Source: Takakia lepidozioides
Lineage: Eukaryota; Streptophyta; Takakiopsida; Takakiales; Takakiaceae
Direction: 5' to 3'
NCBI GenBank assembly: GCA_030704615.1
Contig: CM060731.1
Coordinates: 44,950,001 to 45,014,000 of the forward strand
DNA: 64,000 nucleotides
Shown here in pieces: positions 49,531-60,220 of this stretch (position 1 is the stretch's first letter; each line of letters begins with the position of its first letter). A program made the translations under genes and the position numbers. Below the pieces are notes generated by a model. The model worked only from the letters and a program-made list of their open reading frames with translations. It was not told where the DNA came from and did not search any database.

Positions 49531-49776
49531 TCGCTTGTTCTGCCCGCCCTGGTCATATATGCTCGGCCTAGCGACAAGTGCTCCATACTCCGTTGGTAAC
49601 ACTGGCGCAGCCCGTGACTGCTTTTGCTTTTCAACATGCAAATCATGCTGCAATGGTTTGTCATGGATACCACTATACCTCTTCAACTTATTAGCATTGA
49701 CTCTTTCCAGCATCTCTTTGTTAATGGTTTGTAACATGGCGGTGTTGTTATCATACATCTTTTGTATGACATAAGG

Positions 49777-52700
49777 TCATTTCCATGGTGATTTAAGCTT
49801 AGAAGCTTTAATCTTTCCCTTCTTCTGCAACCATAGAACCAAATCTCTCGTCTTAAAAGTCTTTAACTTGCCTTCATCAAACTGTTCCTTCCTCTTCATC
49901 TGAATTCTGGTCATATTATCTGCTGCATCAGCACGTACTTCTTCCACATGGTATAATTCATGTTTCCTGACTTTAATGGAATCTTGCAATTCCATTCTCT
50001 TTCCCCATTCCGTTCTCATGGTAGGTAACAGGAATTCCACTGGAAGTAAGGCTTCCATACCATAAACTAATTGGAATGGTGTATACTTAGTGGTGACTTT
50101 ATATGAGGTCCTGTATGACCACAAAGCTGTCAGCAGCTTTGTATCCCAATCCGTTCTGTTTGCATTGACTATCTTAGCCAAGATAGTACATAGTATTTTG
50201 TTGGTAGCCTCTGCCTGCCCATTACCCTGTGGGTAATATGTTGTACTCTTCCTATGCACAATCATGAACTCTTTAGTCAACAATTCAATGGTCTCATTGA
50301 TGAAGTGACTTCCTTGATCACTGATAAATTCCAAGGGACAGCCAATCGTGTAAGTATGTTCTCATACAGAAACCTTGCTGTGGACTTGGCTGTGTTGTCC
50401 CTCAAAGCTTTAGCTTCCACCCACTTCGTAGTATAATCAGTGGCTGTAATTATGTACCTGTTCTGTGTATTCTTGGCTGGTGGGTTAATTGGTCCAACAA
50501 AGTCTAGTCCCCATTTCTGAAATGGTTCCGTAGGCATTGTAGGATGCAAAGACATTTTCCCAGATCTCTGCAAAGGTCCCAGCCTCTGACATTCATCACA
50601 GCTCTGACAATACTTGTGTACATCTTTGAACAAAGTAGGCCACCAGTAACCTGCATGTAGTATTTTCCTGCTGGTAGTCTCTTCTCCAAAATGACCTCCT
50701 GCCACTCCTTTATGAACTTCCTCCAAAACTTTATTAACTTCATGGTGGTATAAGCATCGCTTCAGCACTCCATCTGGTCCTAGCTTATACATTCTGCTCC
50801 CTACCATAGTGTAAGGTAGAGCCTTGATAGCAATTCTCTTTCTCTGCTCCCTTCCATAACTTGGTGGGCACTGACCATGAGCAAGGTAGTATCTGATTGG
50901 CCACTGCCAATCTAACCATTCATCTGCACTTCCTTGCACCTCCATTACAAATAAACTCGCATCAGGTAACTGATCCTCTACTCCTGTGGCGGCCTCTCCT
51001 GTTGTTAGTCGTGACAAATGATCTGCCACAAGATGCAAACGGCCAGGCTTGTAAACAACTTCGAACTCAAACTCATGCAAGATTATTAACCACCTCGCTA
51101 TCCTTCCACTTATCAAAGGTTTGTTCACCAGATATATCAGAGCCTGGTGATCCACATAAAACATAAACTTTCTTCCCAATAGGTAATGCCTGAATTTCTT
51201 GATTGCATAAATCATTGCCAGTGCTTCTCTTTCAGTTGTGCTATAATTCCTTTCAGCACTGTTCATCAACCTGCTAGCATAGTACACAGGTGAATCTATA
51301 TTTCCTGTAACATTCTGGGCTAACACTGCTCCTAGTGCTTCTCCAGAAGCATCACAGTGAACATGAAATATTTTCTGCCAGTGAGGACTAATCAGCACAG
51401 GTGTAGTTGTTACTGACAATGTAAGTTCCTCAAAAGCCTGTTGACATTCAGGTGTCCATGCAAACACTTCATCTTTCTTCAGAAGTTTGCTCAATGGTGC
51501 TGCTATCTGTGCATACCGTCTGACAAATCTTCTGTAATAACTGGTTTGTCTAAGGAATCTCCTTAGACTCTTAACATTCACTGGTGGTGGAGAGGCTTTA
51601 ATGGCCTCTGTTTTCCTAGGATCCACAAGAAGTCCCCTCTTACACACAATGTGTCCCAGAAGCACCCCTGAGTTCACACAGAAAGTACACTTCTCTGGAT
51701 TCAGGCCCAGACCTCTCATCCTGCATCTGGCCAAGCATAACTCCAATTTATGCAAGTGCTCATTCTTAGAGCTGTACACAGTGAAATCATCCAGATACTC
51801 ATGAAAAGATTCACTTATCACTCTCTGAAAGGTCGCTGGTGCATTACAAAGTCTAAAGGGCATGACTTTGTATGCATAAGCACCCCAGTCTGTGATGAAA
51901 GCTGTTTTTCCTTGGTCTCCTTCTGCCACTTGCACTTGATTATAACCACTGAAGCCATCCATGAATGAGTACATCTCATGGCCTGCCACAGTGTCTAATA
52001 CTGCTTCTGTGAATGGCAAAGGAAATGATCTTTCTTCGTACAAGCATTCAGCTTCTTGTAGTTCACACAAACTCTTAGTTTACCATTCTTCTTGGGAACT
52101 ATCACAATGGGTGACAACCAAGTTGTATACTCTATTGGGTATATAAACTTAGCCTCAGCCAACTTCTTGATCTCTTCTCCAACCTTCTGTGCGTAGTTGG
52201 GATTCATTCTGTACCTTGCCTGCTTGATTGGTACTGACCCCGGTTCCAGTTCAATCTTATGCTGACAGATTTCAGGTGGTATCCCTTTTAAATCCTCATA
52301 GCTCCAAGCAAATACATCTCTGTATTTGATGAACAAACTCTTAGCTTCTTCAAAGAATTCTGGCTTCAAATCAGCTCCTACCTTCACCATCCTCGGTTCC
52401 TCTTTAGTTCCCACATTCACTTCCCTCACTTGCTCATCAGCTGTGATTGTCCAACCAGTCACCACTTCATCCTGTAAACTCACAGTGGCTGGTTCCTCTA
52501 GGATTTCCATTTCTCCTTCTTTTTCTTCATAGAAATGTGATGGGTAACTGCTGGTTTCCTCTTCAATCGGTGTTGTTGACACTACACCACAGCAGATACC
52601 CCTTAAACAACTTAGGCCTTCCAGCCGCATCTCTGCAACCTGCTCCCACTCTGGGTGTGCAGCAAACAGGGTAGCTTCCTGCTCCTCATCCAGTCCTCCT

Positions 52701-52798
52701 CTCCAGTCATACTCTCTGACTCCTCGAGGTCTTCTCGTAGCAGGTAATCTACTAGATTTCTTTGTGGTAATTTGTATCTCGTGTATCCCATTATGCAC
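49777..52798 (-). pseudogene. Gypsy pol: reverse transcriptase, RNase H, integrase
   Basis: Three frames in order, 52798-51995, 52070-50277 and 50334-49777, are separated by frameshifts near 52040 and 50310. The reverse transcriptase shows [28 protein letters not shown] and the catalytic YLDDFTVYS (about 51800). RNase H shows [14 protein letters not shown] and the DHQAL block. The integrase shows the zinc-binding CQSCDEC, core residues in [19 protein letters not shown] and [10 protein letters not shown], and YYPQGNGQAEATNK. The frame stops at KSPWK, but related coding sequence (QKMYDNNTAML) continues past the stop to about 49640. These enzymes copy the element's RNA and integrate the DNA. This copy cannot make an intact polyprotein. 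Confidence 0.93.
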
Positions 52799-52816
52799 GG
52801 TTAGTAACTGAGAATT

Positions 52817-53359
52817 CTAGTCATGGAATACCCTGGCCTGTTTCAGCCACGGACGTCCCAATAATAAGGAGTAAGCCTCCATGACTTCATCCATCTTCAA
52901 CACAGTTACTGTGATCATAAAGATCATCTTCTGTATCTGTATCTTAACTCCTCTTATTAATCCCAATGGCTGTACACTTCTTTGATCTGCCATTCTTAAT
53001 GTAAATGGGGCTGGTTTCATGTTACTTAGACCAAGCTTCTTCCTTAATTGGTCTGTCATGATATTTACTCCTGAACCTCCATCTATAAGTACATCAGTTA
53101 GTTCTGTGCTTCCAATTCTCAATTGGATTACTGGTATAGAATCATCAAAGTCCATGACTGTTTCTCGCCCTTCCGGCTTCACATTATAACTGGTCACCTT
53201 GCTGTTCAGGTCTGTGTTCCCTATCTCCTGGGCAATTCGATTGATTGCTTGATACAGCCTGTGCCTACAATAAGGTGCCACAGCCAATAGCTGTCCAATG
53301 GTAATCTCTGCTTTGGTCTGGCATATTACTTCAGCCAAAGTCTCTTCATTACTTTGCAT
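52817..53359 (-). pseudogene. Gypsy aspartic protease region
   Basis: This 180-codon frame contains VLIDGGSGVNIM (about 53090), in the place of the usual D-[ST]-G active site, and ILLGRP-like LLLGRPWLKQA near the end. The DGG variant of the active site is also known from other plant gypsy proteases. It lies between gag and reverse transcriptase, as expected, but in a separate frame from both. Confidence 0.8.
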
Positions 53360-53539
53360 GTCTCTTTCTTCCTTTCATCCTCACTCACTTCTTCTTCTCT
53401 ATCAGAATCAGAGGAATCTGCCACAGGAATATCAGTACTCTTCTGCATTTCCCTTATGGTATCTGCCACTTCCTTGTGCAGTTCCTTCTCATATCTCCAA
53501 GCCTCATCATATTCCGGCATATCACTGCCACCTTCATTA

Positions 53540-54886
53540 TCATCTTCTTCCTCTACTACTGGAGGTATTAGTTTGGCTTTTACTTCTTGTTACTATCATT
53601 GTACTTACTTCTGGTACAACACATGGCCTAACCATGTGAGCTGCCACCACTGGGCCCTCATTCACAGGAGCTTTCATCTCATTCTGGTGTCTAATCCAGA
53701 ATGAACAGGCTGCCTTGCGATGTCCTGGCTGATTACAATAATAACATAGTTCTTCACCATTGGGTCCTCGCCCTTGGTCTGCTCTTGGATTATTTCTGTA
53801 ATCCTGATTCCCAGGCTGGTAATTCCCCCTTGGATTACCCTGATAGTTGCCTCTGGAATTTCCTTGGTAATTCCCTCTTGAATTACCTCTCCCTTCCATG
53901 CCATTGTTATAACCACCAGACCTACCATAGTGGTCCTGATCATTGTTTCTTCTTGGCTGGGCTGCACCTGATGCACCCTTACTTGCCTAGGTTCTCTTGC
54001 AACTGTCCTTCTGTTGTAGTAACAATTCTCAGTAGAATGGTTATCCATTTTACAGATAGTACAGTGTTTCTCCTTCATGTGGCATTCTGTGGTGGTATGG
54101 CCTTCATTCTGGCACTTTGCACACCATACACCATTCCTCCAATGTGTTGCAGCCTCTGTGGCATACTTCTTCAAGATTTCTTCCAATCTTTTCTCATAGT
54201 TATCCCTCTTCAACTTCTCCTTTATCTTACTCTTCTTTTTTAGTTCTTGCTCTTCTTCTTCATCTGACTCATCCTCAGAGTCCTCATCATCCCTTTTCTC
54301 TCTCCTGAGCATCCCCAATTGCTCAATTCTGTTTGCAGTTTCAAATGCCTCCTCCACTGTATTATGGGATAACATATCCACTTTCTTTTGCAACTCTGGT
54401 CTTAGTCCACTCACAAACCAAGTCTTCTGTAACCCTGGTGCTGGTACTGCAGCCAGCTTTTTCATCATCAATTCCATCTTTTCCATATACTCCTCAACAG
54501 TTTCATGCTTCTTTTGCTTTAACTGTTGTAAACTTCCATACACTTCATCCTCAGTTTTACTTGTCCTGAATCTATTTCGGAATGCTGTATTCAAGCCATT
54601 CCAGGTTAGGAAATGATTATCAAGGAATCTTGCATACCATTCACTTGCTTTCTTTATAAGTGAACAAGGAAACAATCTCATCTTGACATCATCGCCATTC
54701 TCATTGTTCACTATACACATGTGCTCAAATTGGCTAATGTGTACATCGGGATCCCCTTTTCCTGAATATATTGGAAAAGGTGGTTTTGCCCGTGTTGGTT
54801 GTAACGCCATCTGTGGCCCTACTTTCTGCCCACTGACAGGTGCTGGCACTCTTGCTGGTGCTGGTCCTTCTGGACCTGTTGTTGTT
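53540..54886 (-). pseudogene. Gypsy gag, main part
   Basis: The frame to about 53940 contains a retrotransposon gag domain (SEWYARFLDNHFLTW, TVEEYMEKMELMMKKL) and two zinc knuckles, CAKCQNEGHTTTEC and CTICKMDNHSTENC. After a frameshift near 53930 a second frame (53899-53540) has NSRGNYQG-type repeats and a third knuckle, CYYCNQPGHRKAAC. Its upstream edge, 54887-54893, is the LINE target-site duplication; the N-terminal half of gag is at 37176-37823 on the other strand. Confidence 0.88.
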
Positions 54887-54893
54887 GTGGTGG

Positions 54894-57500
54894 ATTAGGC
54901 CTCAGGAGGGCCTGGGCTTTTGGCTCAGCCTCGAGACTTTCAAAGTTGGTAAACAGGGGTACAGGCACAATTCCCTTGATAGAATTGAAGAGAGCCTCTC
55001 TTTGGTGAGAGAACCCGGACAGCGTATCAGAAAATGAATACTGTCTTCAGATTGCCCACACAACGGACAATTGCACTCTCCCTTTCCTCTCTGCTTCTGT
55101 TTGCTGTTCAAAGGTAGGCTTCCTGCCCTGAGTTTAAATTTCAGTCTAGTGCCGAGAGTGGGTAGACCCTTGAGGTCATCCAAGATGTCCACCCCCATGT
55201 CACTGACTGGAAACAAGTTCAGGGAAGTTCTCTGCCTAACTTCATTTTCATTAGACAATCTCATGGCAACAGACATGGCCTCAGACACTACAGCCTCTAA
55301 GGCAGATTTATCCAGCAGGGTCAAGACTTGCGGATCCAGGTCCAGGTCCTTGAGAATCTTTTCTACTCTCTTCTGCCAGGACTTAGCCTGTTTGACAGGG
55401 CGGTCCTGTTTCCAAGATATAGAGTCAATCAACTTAGGATATCTGGTGTTGGGCATATGTTGCAGCTGACCCCACCATCTGACCTTGAATTCATCTCGTC
55501 GGGAGCTTAAGGATGGAATGCCAAACTCACCCCAAACAGCCACATTGGCTGTTTTGGAGCATGCTGACATACACTCCTTAAGCACCCCCACTTGAATGGA
55601 TTCTAGAGACTTAGCCTGGTTGGAGTTATCAACCCATATAGCAGATCCGTACTCCAAGGCAGGTCTAATAACGCGACAAAGCATGGTTTTCTTAACCTCA
55701 GAGATGACCCCTCTGCAGTGGAAAAATTTAGTGAGCCCCAGAGCTTTGCCCTTGCCAGTTCGAACAACTTTCCGGATATGTGCATCCCAATTACAATTGG
55801 AGGAAAACTCAACACCCAGGTAAGTGTAGGAAGGGAGGACCGGGATCTCTTGGCTACCCCACTGCCACTTAAGATTACTTCCTCCCTCTCCTCTGTCGTT
55901 GAATGCTACCACTGCATATTTGCTGACATTAGCCTCTAGCCCCCAAAGATCAAAGTATCTCTTCGCGCAATTAATAAACTCCTGAGTGTGATGCCACGGT
56001 AGTTCCCCGGTTCTTCTCTGTCACCCTTCTTGTATAGACTGACAATGACCCCCTGTCGCCAGCGAAAGGGGATCATTTCAGTCTTCCAGATAAGGTTAAA
56101 GAGGAGAACTAGGGCCTCTATCATGGGATCGCCACCGTGCTTGATAAGCTCGTTGACAATACCATCAGGTCCACCAGCTTTATATCCATTTAAATGTTCA
56201 ATTGCTTCCACAATCTCAGAAGAACTAATGGGCGCGTTATAAGCCATTGAAATATACTCCAGTTCATCAGGGCTGTTTTGAATCATAGGAACAATTTTTC
56301 CAACTGTGTCCCTCCATTCAGCGGAAGACCCCTCACTGTTAGACCTAGAAGTTCTGCCAAGGATACTGTAGTGATTTTCAAAGGTTTTGACAATGTCAAC
56401 CGATGAAGTCACCACTGCACCTTTAGTAGTCTTCAGCGCTTGTACTTGTTGACCGTTTTTAGGCTTGTACAACGTTGAAGGGCCAACCATAATTTCTTGT
56501 CATTACCACCATGGTGGTTTGAGTTTATTTCACTGTATAACTTATCCCAGTATAATTTCTTCTGAGACCTAACAAGCTGATTGATATCTTTCCGGAGCTG
56601 ATAGTACCTCGCCCACAATTCTCTGTTGGTTTTCAAATTGCAGCACTCTTTATAGAGGGCTCGTCCTCACCAAAAGGCCCAATGATATCGTCCTGATGGA
56701 GCCCTTTGCCCACCCGGGCATTGAAGTCACCCAATAGCACTACCTGACCTTTGGCAAGGAACGAAGCACAGTCCAGCTTTACATCTTCGAAGGCTTTGTC
56801 TGCGTCAGCACTAAGGGTCCCCTCTGTGGGCATGTAAACACAACCCACAAAGAGGTCCTTCGTACTCATGCCGCCCTTCAGATTCAGTTTTAGCCAGATA
56901 CTATGTTCGTACCTCAAACCCTTCTTGATAATTTCACAATTATCAAACAAGAAATCACATTAAGAATCCAACCCCTTTTTGACCGCGTTTGGCAAAGGCT
57001 GCCTTGAGAGTACACATCCTACCTGCCCATTTATAACCATTGACATCTCCAACCAGTTTATCCGAAGTTTCCCATGTTTCTTGCCCAGCACAGATATGAA
57101 TATCATTAGTCCGAAGGACTTGTCCCACTTCGAGTTGTTTCCTTTGGTTAGTAAGCCCTGAGAAGTTGAAAGTGGCCAGCCGCAAGCCAGCCCTTTGCAT
57201 GTGAATTGTTTGTCGTCTAGGTAGCTTGGGATTGCTCCTGGACGCCCAACCGTTCTGCAAAGGGGGGACAGTTACCCCATGTGTAGATTTTGCTCGTCTT
57301 GTGTAAACTCTTGAGTACCAAATCCTTCAGATTCAGGACGTTCAGGTTCTGTACACTTAGGGGCATCTTGTCCCTTTGGCTGTTTGGATTCAATAAGGAT
57401 GAGAATAGGCCTGATACAGTGAGTACAACCATTGTGTCACGCCAATCATTATTAGGAAAGAAAATAGGCCTAATGTGCTCATTATCTCTGATGACTGGGA
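54894..57500 (-). pseudogene. LINE (non-LTR retrotransposon), reverse transcriptase core deleted
   Basis: Read on the minus strand, an endonuclease domain comes first (LRLATFNFSGLTNQ, GQETWE, GDFNARVGKG; about 57180-56640), then the N-terminal part of reverse transcriptase (HLNGYKAGGPDGIVNELIK, KKGDREEPGNYRGITL; to about 55980). The reading jumps directly to sequence downstream of the catalytic centre (VSKYAVVAFN), so the region with the usual [FY]ADD is missing. The C-terminal part has a CCHC finger, [17 protein letters not shown] (about 55040). Several frame breaks are present. The 3' end abuts gag with no A-tail. The 5' limit near 57.5 kb is uncertain. Confidence 0.87.
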
Positions 57501-58092
57501 ATCTTGATGCCCATGTCCTCCTGTCATTGCTACACAACAATCCGCCACCACACCCGCATATCATCACCGATCAGCCCAGGCCTGCCCCACATTCCCGCGC
57601 ACTTACTTCATCCCTTTCGATTCCTGCCCTCTACATACATCACAACCTCAAACCTTCTCCCAAGTCAGTGCCCTCACCACATTCTGGTGCCCTCACCACA
57701 TTGTCCTACCATGCCCTGTGGAGAGGAGGGGAGAGGAGAGGAGGAAAAAGAGAAAGCCCGCGGAAGGGAAGGCGAACGCGGGAGAGGAGGAGAAAGAAAA
57801 GAGAAAGCCGTGGGAGGTCAGGGGAGAAAGATCGTGGAGCGAAAAAAAAAAAAAAAAAAACAAACATACAAAACGACGATTCCACGATTCGATCCCGGGA
57901 TGCATCGCGGCGGAATCGCCATTCTTACCACTACACTATCCCTAAAAACTCAACAACCCCCTCCTGTAAAATTATATTTAAGGTGTTTTAAACCCCCCTC
58001 TGTATGTATAATGTTGTACATGGGGGGGTTTAAAATACCCCCTCCTGTGCACGCACGTGGCTAGTACATTTAATGAGGAGTACACCCCCCGG
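57501..58092. mobile_element. Other end of element X
   Basis: The right edge is the X inverted repeat (58078-58092) followed by the target duplication GACAGCAG. Subterminal words CCCCTCCTGTA, CCCCCTCTGTATG and TGTACATGGGGGGG echo those at 44770-44900, and TTTTAAACCCCCC/GGGGGGGTTTAAAA form a short inverted repeat at about 57987-58035. A purine-rich stretch, a 19-A run at 57842-57860 and a tRNA-like segment lie to the left. The border with the LINE near 57.5 kb is not sharp. Confidence 0.55.
57868..57942 (-). other. tRNA-like segment (pol III A and B boxes)
   Basis: On the minus strand there is a good A box, TAGTGTAGTGGTAAG, a hairpin GGCG-ATTC-CGCC, and a B-box-like GGGATCGAATCG, in tRNA order and spacing, followed by TTTT and then a long T run. 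The acceptor stem does not pair, so it is more likely a decayed tRNA or tRNA-derived SINE than a working tRNA. Confidence 0.45.
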
Positions 58093-59051
58093 GACAGCAG
58101 CGCACTTTAGGGGGGGGGGGGGTGACACAACCCGTCACAGCCAACACAGCCAACACAGCCGACACAGCCAGACACAGTCAACACAGCCCGTCACAGCCAA
58201 CATAGCCGACACAGCCAGACACAGTCAACACAGCCCGTCACAGCCAACACAGCCGACACAGCCGACACAGCCAGACACAGTCAACACAGCCGACACAACC
58301 CGTCACAGCCCGTCACAGTTTCACACAGCCAGTCACAGCTTGACACAACTGTCACGACCATAGGGAACGGATAGCCGGACAGGGAACGACTGTGGGGAAC
58401 AACACCTGCGAATGGAACATGTTAGTTCACGGACGACGGTTAGTGAGGGAAACGGTTAGAACAACGGGTAGGAAGATAAAGCTAGAAGCAAGGACTGAAA
58501 AGGGGATCATTTTTGGAGCACTTCGGGGGGGGGGAATCACTGCTGGAAGGAGTGGGAAGGAGCACTTCTTGGAGAGACTTCGGACATCACTGGGGGAAAG
58601 GAGGAGAGAGTGTATCTCTGAGCAGAAAGATGGAGAGCACGGAGTAGGAGGAGGATCTGTTGATGCTTAATGAATGCAGGCAGTAGAATTGTAATGTAGA
58701 GCATATTAGAGACTCCATGGCTTCAGCCTGATACTTGATAGATATTAATCTGATACACACCTCATACTCACACTGTGTAGAGAGATCTGAGTGAAGCTGT
58801 GGAATGAATTGATGAGTTGATGGAATCCGATAAATTGATGAAGCAAACTGATACTTAATTACCAGCAGTAAGGTAACTAGCTAACATGAATGCGGGAAGG
58901 AAAACAAATAGGAAACACCCCCATGATACACTAGCTGTAGGTCATGACTGATTGTTCTGAGCGGGCTGAGTACTTAGAGATTTCCAACTCTTCTATCTTG
59001 GAGTTTCCGCCTCGGATAGCGAAGGGATGGGTGAGTAAAAGCCGCGCGACA
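58093..59051 (+). repeat. Remainder of gypsy 3' LTR
   Basis: This matches the 5' LTR from its position 96 to its end, GCGCGACA at 59044-59051. The first 103 bp of this LTR lie inverted at 44955-45057. The CACAGCC minisatellite is at 58122-58352, and the G run before it is longer than in the 5' LTR. Only a handful of substitutions separate the two LTRs outside the repeats. Confidence 0.93.
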
Positions 59052-59056
59052 ACTCA
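59052..59056. repeat. Target-site duplication ACTCA, right copy
   Basis: This is identical to 35472-35476 and directly follows the LTR end. The Tigger reading frame resumes after it. Confidence 0.9.
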
Positions 59057-59883
59057 CCGTTGCACTCTGTAGCAATGCCGATGATACTGTTATGCTTCCC
59101 CCATTTTATTAAGTTCTTGAAACCTAGAGCTTTTACAGTGAGGAACATTGTTAATCCCCAAAACCTTGGGATTATGTGGGCAGCCAACAAGAAGGCCTAA
59201 ATGACTACAGTCTTATTCGAAAGGTTCATGATGGATTTTGAAACGAAAATGGTCGCGCTTGGCAGAGAGAAAGTATTGTTACTGGTTGACAACTTCTCTG
59301 GACATCAAATTCCAAACATAGCATGCAGGTTGCGTGTCACACAGCTCGAGTTTTTACCTTGTAACACCACAAGTAGATTTCAACCTATGGATGCTGGAAT
59401 TATTGCTTCATTCAAGGCTCATCAGATTGATTGTTTGATGGCAAAGAGAGATCCAGAAATTGATGTGTATCAAGCAGTCACAATGCTTATCCAAGCTTGG
59501 CGGCAAGGTGTGACTCGTGCATCAATAGAGAATTGTTGGAATCATACAGGGATCCTCTCCACTTTGAATACAACCCAGGCACTTCATGAGGCTCAAAGGA
59601 CAGAGATTGCAGACATTACGAGTTTATTAGAGCAGCTCACTATGGTATGTGCCGAAAATCCGCAACTGCCACCAAATATGGATGCTCACGAATACATCAA
59701 TTATGAGGCAGAATAACCCATACCAACCAACAGATGAAGAGATACTGGAGATGCTCGGGCCTCAAGCATCTATCATCGAAGAGGAAGAAGAGAGCGAATG
59801 TGTAATTTCTGATCGAAGTGTAACCCCAGTAGATTTTAAAGATGCACAGGTTGCTCTTGAAACATTGCATCATTTCTTGTAGC
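59057..59883 (+). pseudogene. Tigger transposase, C-terminal half
   Basis: The frame resumes at the insertion point (TVALCSNAD, PPFIKF, GIMWAANKKA). It meets a TAA at 59198-59200, then continues with LLLVDNFSGHQ (second catalytic Asp, about 59285) and LPCNTTSRFQPMDAG (third Asp, about 59365). A frameshift near 59700 leads to the acidic tail IIEEEEESE ending in a TAG at 59881-59883. Together with 34847-35471 this is one transposase gene, disabled by a frameshift, a stop and the insertion. Confidence 0.88.
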
Positions 59884-60220
59884 AGAGGTCGACAGATGTT
59901 ATGCACTTGGTAGACAGGTTACAAAAATTTGCAAAAGGTGTACAGATATTGAGGATGTCACATTCACATCAGACATGTATAGAGTCTTTCTTCCAACCTT
60001 CACTGCCTGCAGATCATCAGCTGTGAAGACGAATTTTCCCTTCGTATAGTTCTCTCGTAATTCTATTAACGTGAACTTTTTTTAGGGCTCCCCACGTAAG
60101 AGTTAACTTTATAAATGTTACTTTTCATTGATCCTAAATTTGTATCTGTTAAAGTGTTACAATCCTTTAAGTGTTACAGTTTTTCTTACTCCCAAAGATT
60201 AACACATATGGAGGGCCGAC

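Larger units (their letters stand above)
34059..60220 (+). mobile_element. pogo/Tigger DNA transposon split by a gypsy element
   Basis: The ends carry a 15-bp terminal inverted repeat, GTCGGCCCTCCATAT at 34059-34073 and its complement at 60206-60220. A DDE_1 transposase gene lies inside in two halves (34847-35471 and 59057-59883). The halves join exactly across a 23.6-kb insertion flanked by ACTCA. The flanking TA expected for pogo elements is visible on the right (TATA) but not clearly on the left. Without the insertion the element would be about 2.6 kb, a normal size for Tigger-type elements. Confidence 0.85.

Noticed and set aside
49369-49758. Tyr-His-Ser repeat protein frame after integrase
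   Set aside because: The repeat part is only the translated CACAGCC minisatellite; the first part is the tail of integrase.
57293-58064. Two overlapping plus-strand frames of 186 and 233 codons
   Set aside because: They run across LINE antisense, a purine-rich stretch and a poly-A run, and have strongly biased composition without domains.
35477-59051. Two separate gypsy insertions in opposite orientation
   Set aside because: The single ACTCA duplication, the complementary halves of the 3' LTR and the opposed LINE and X duplications fit one insertion followed by an inversion better.
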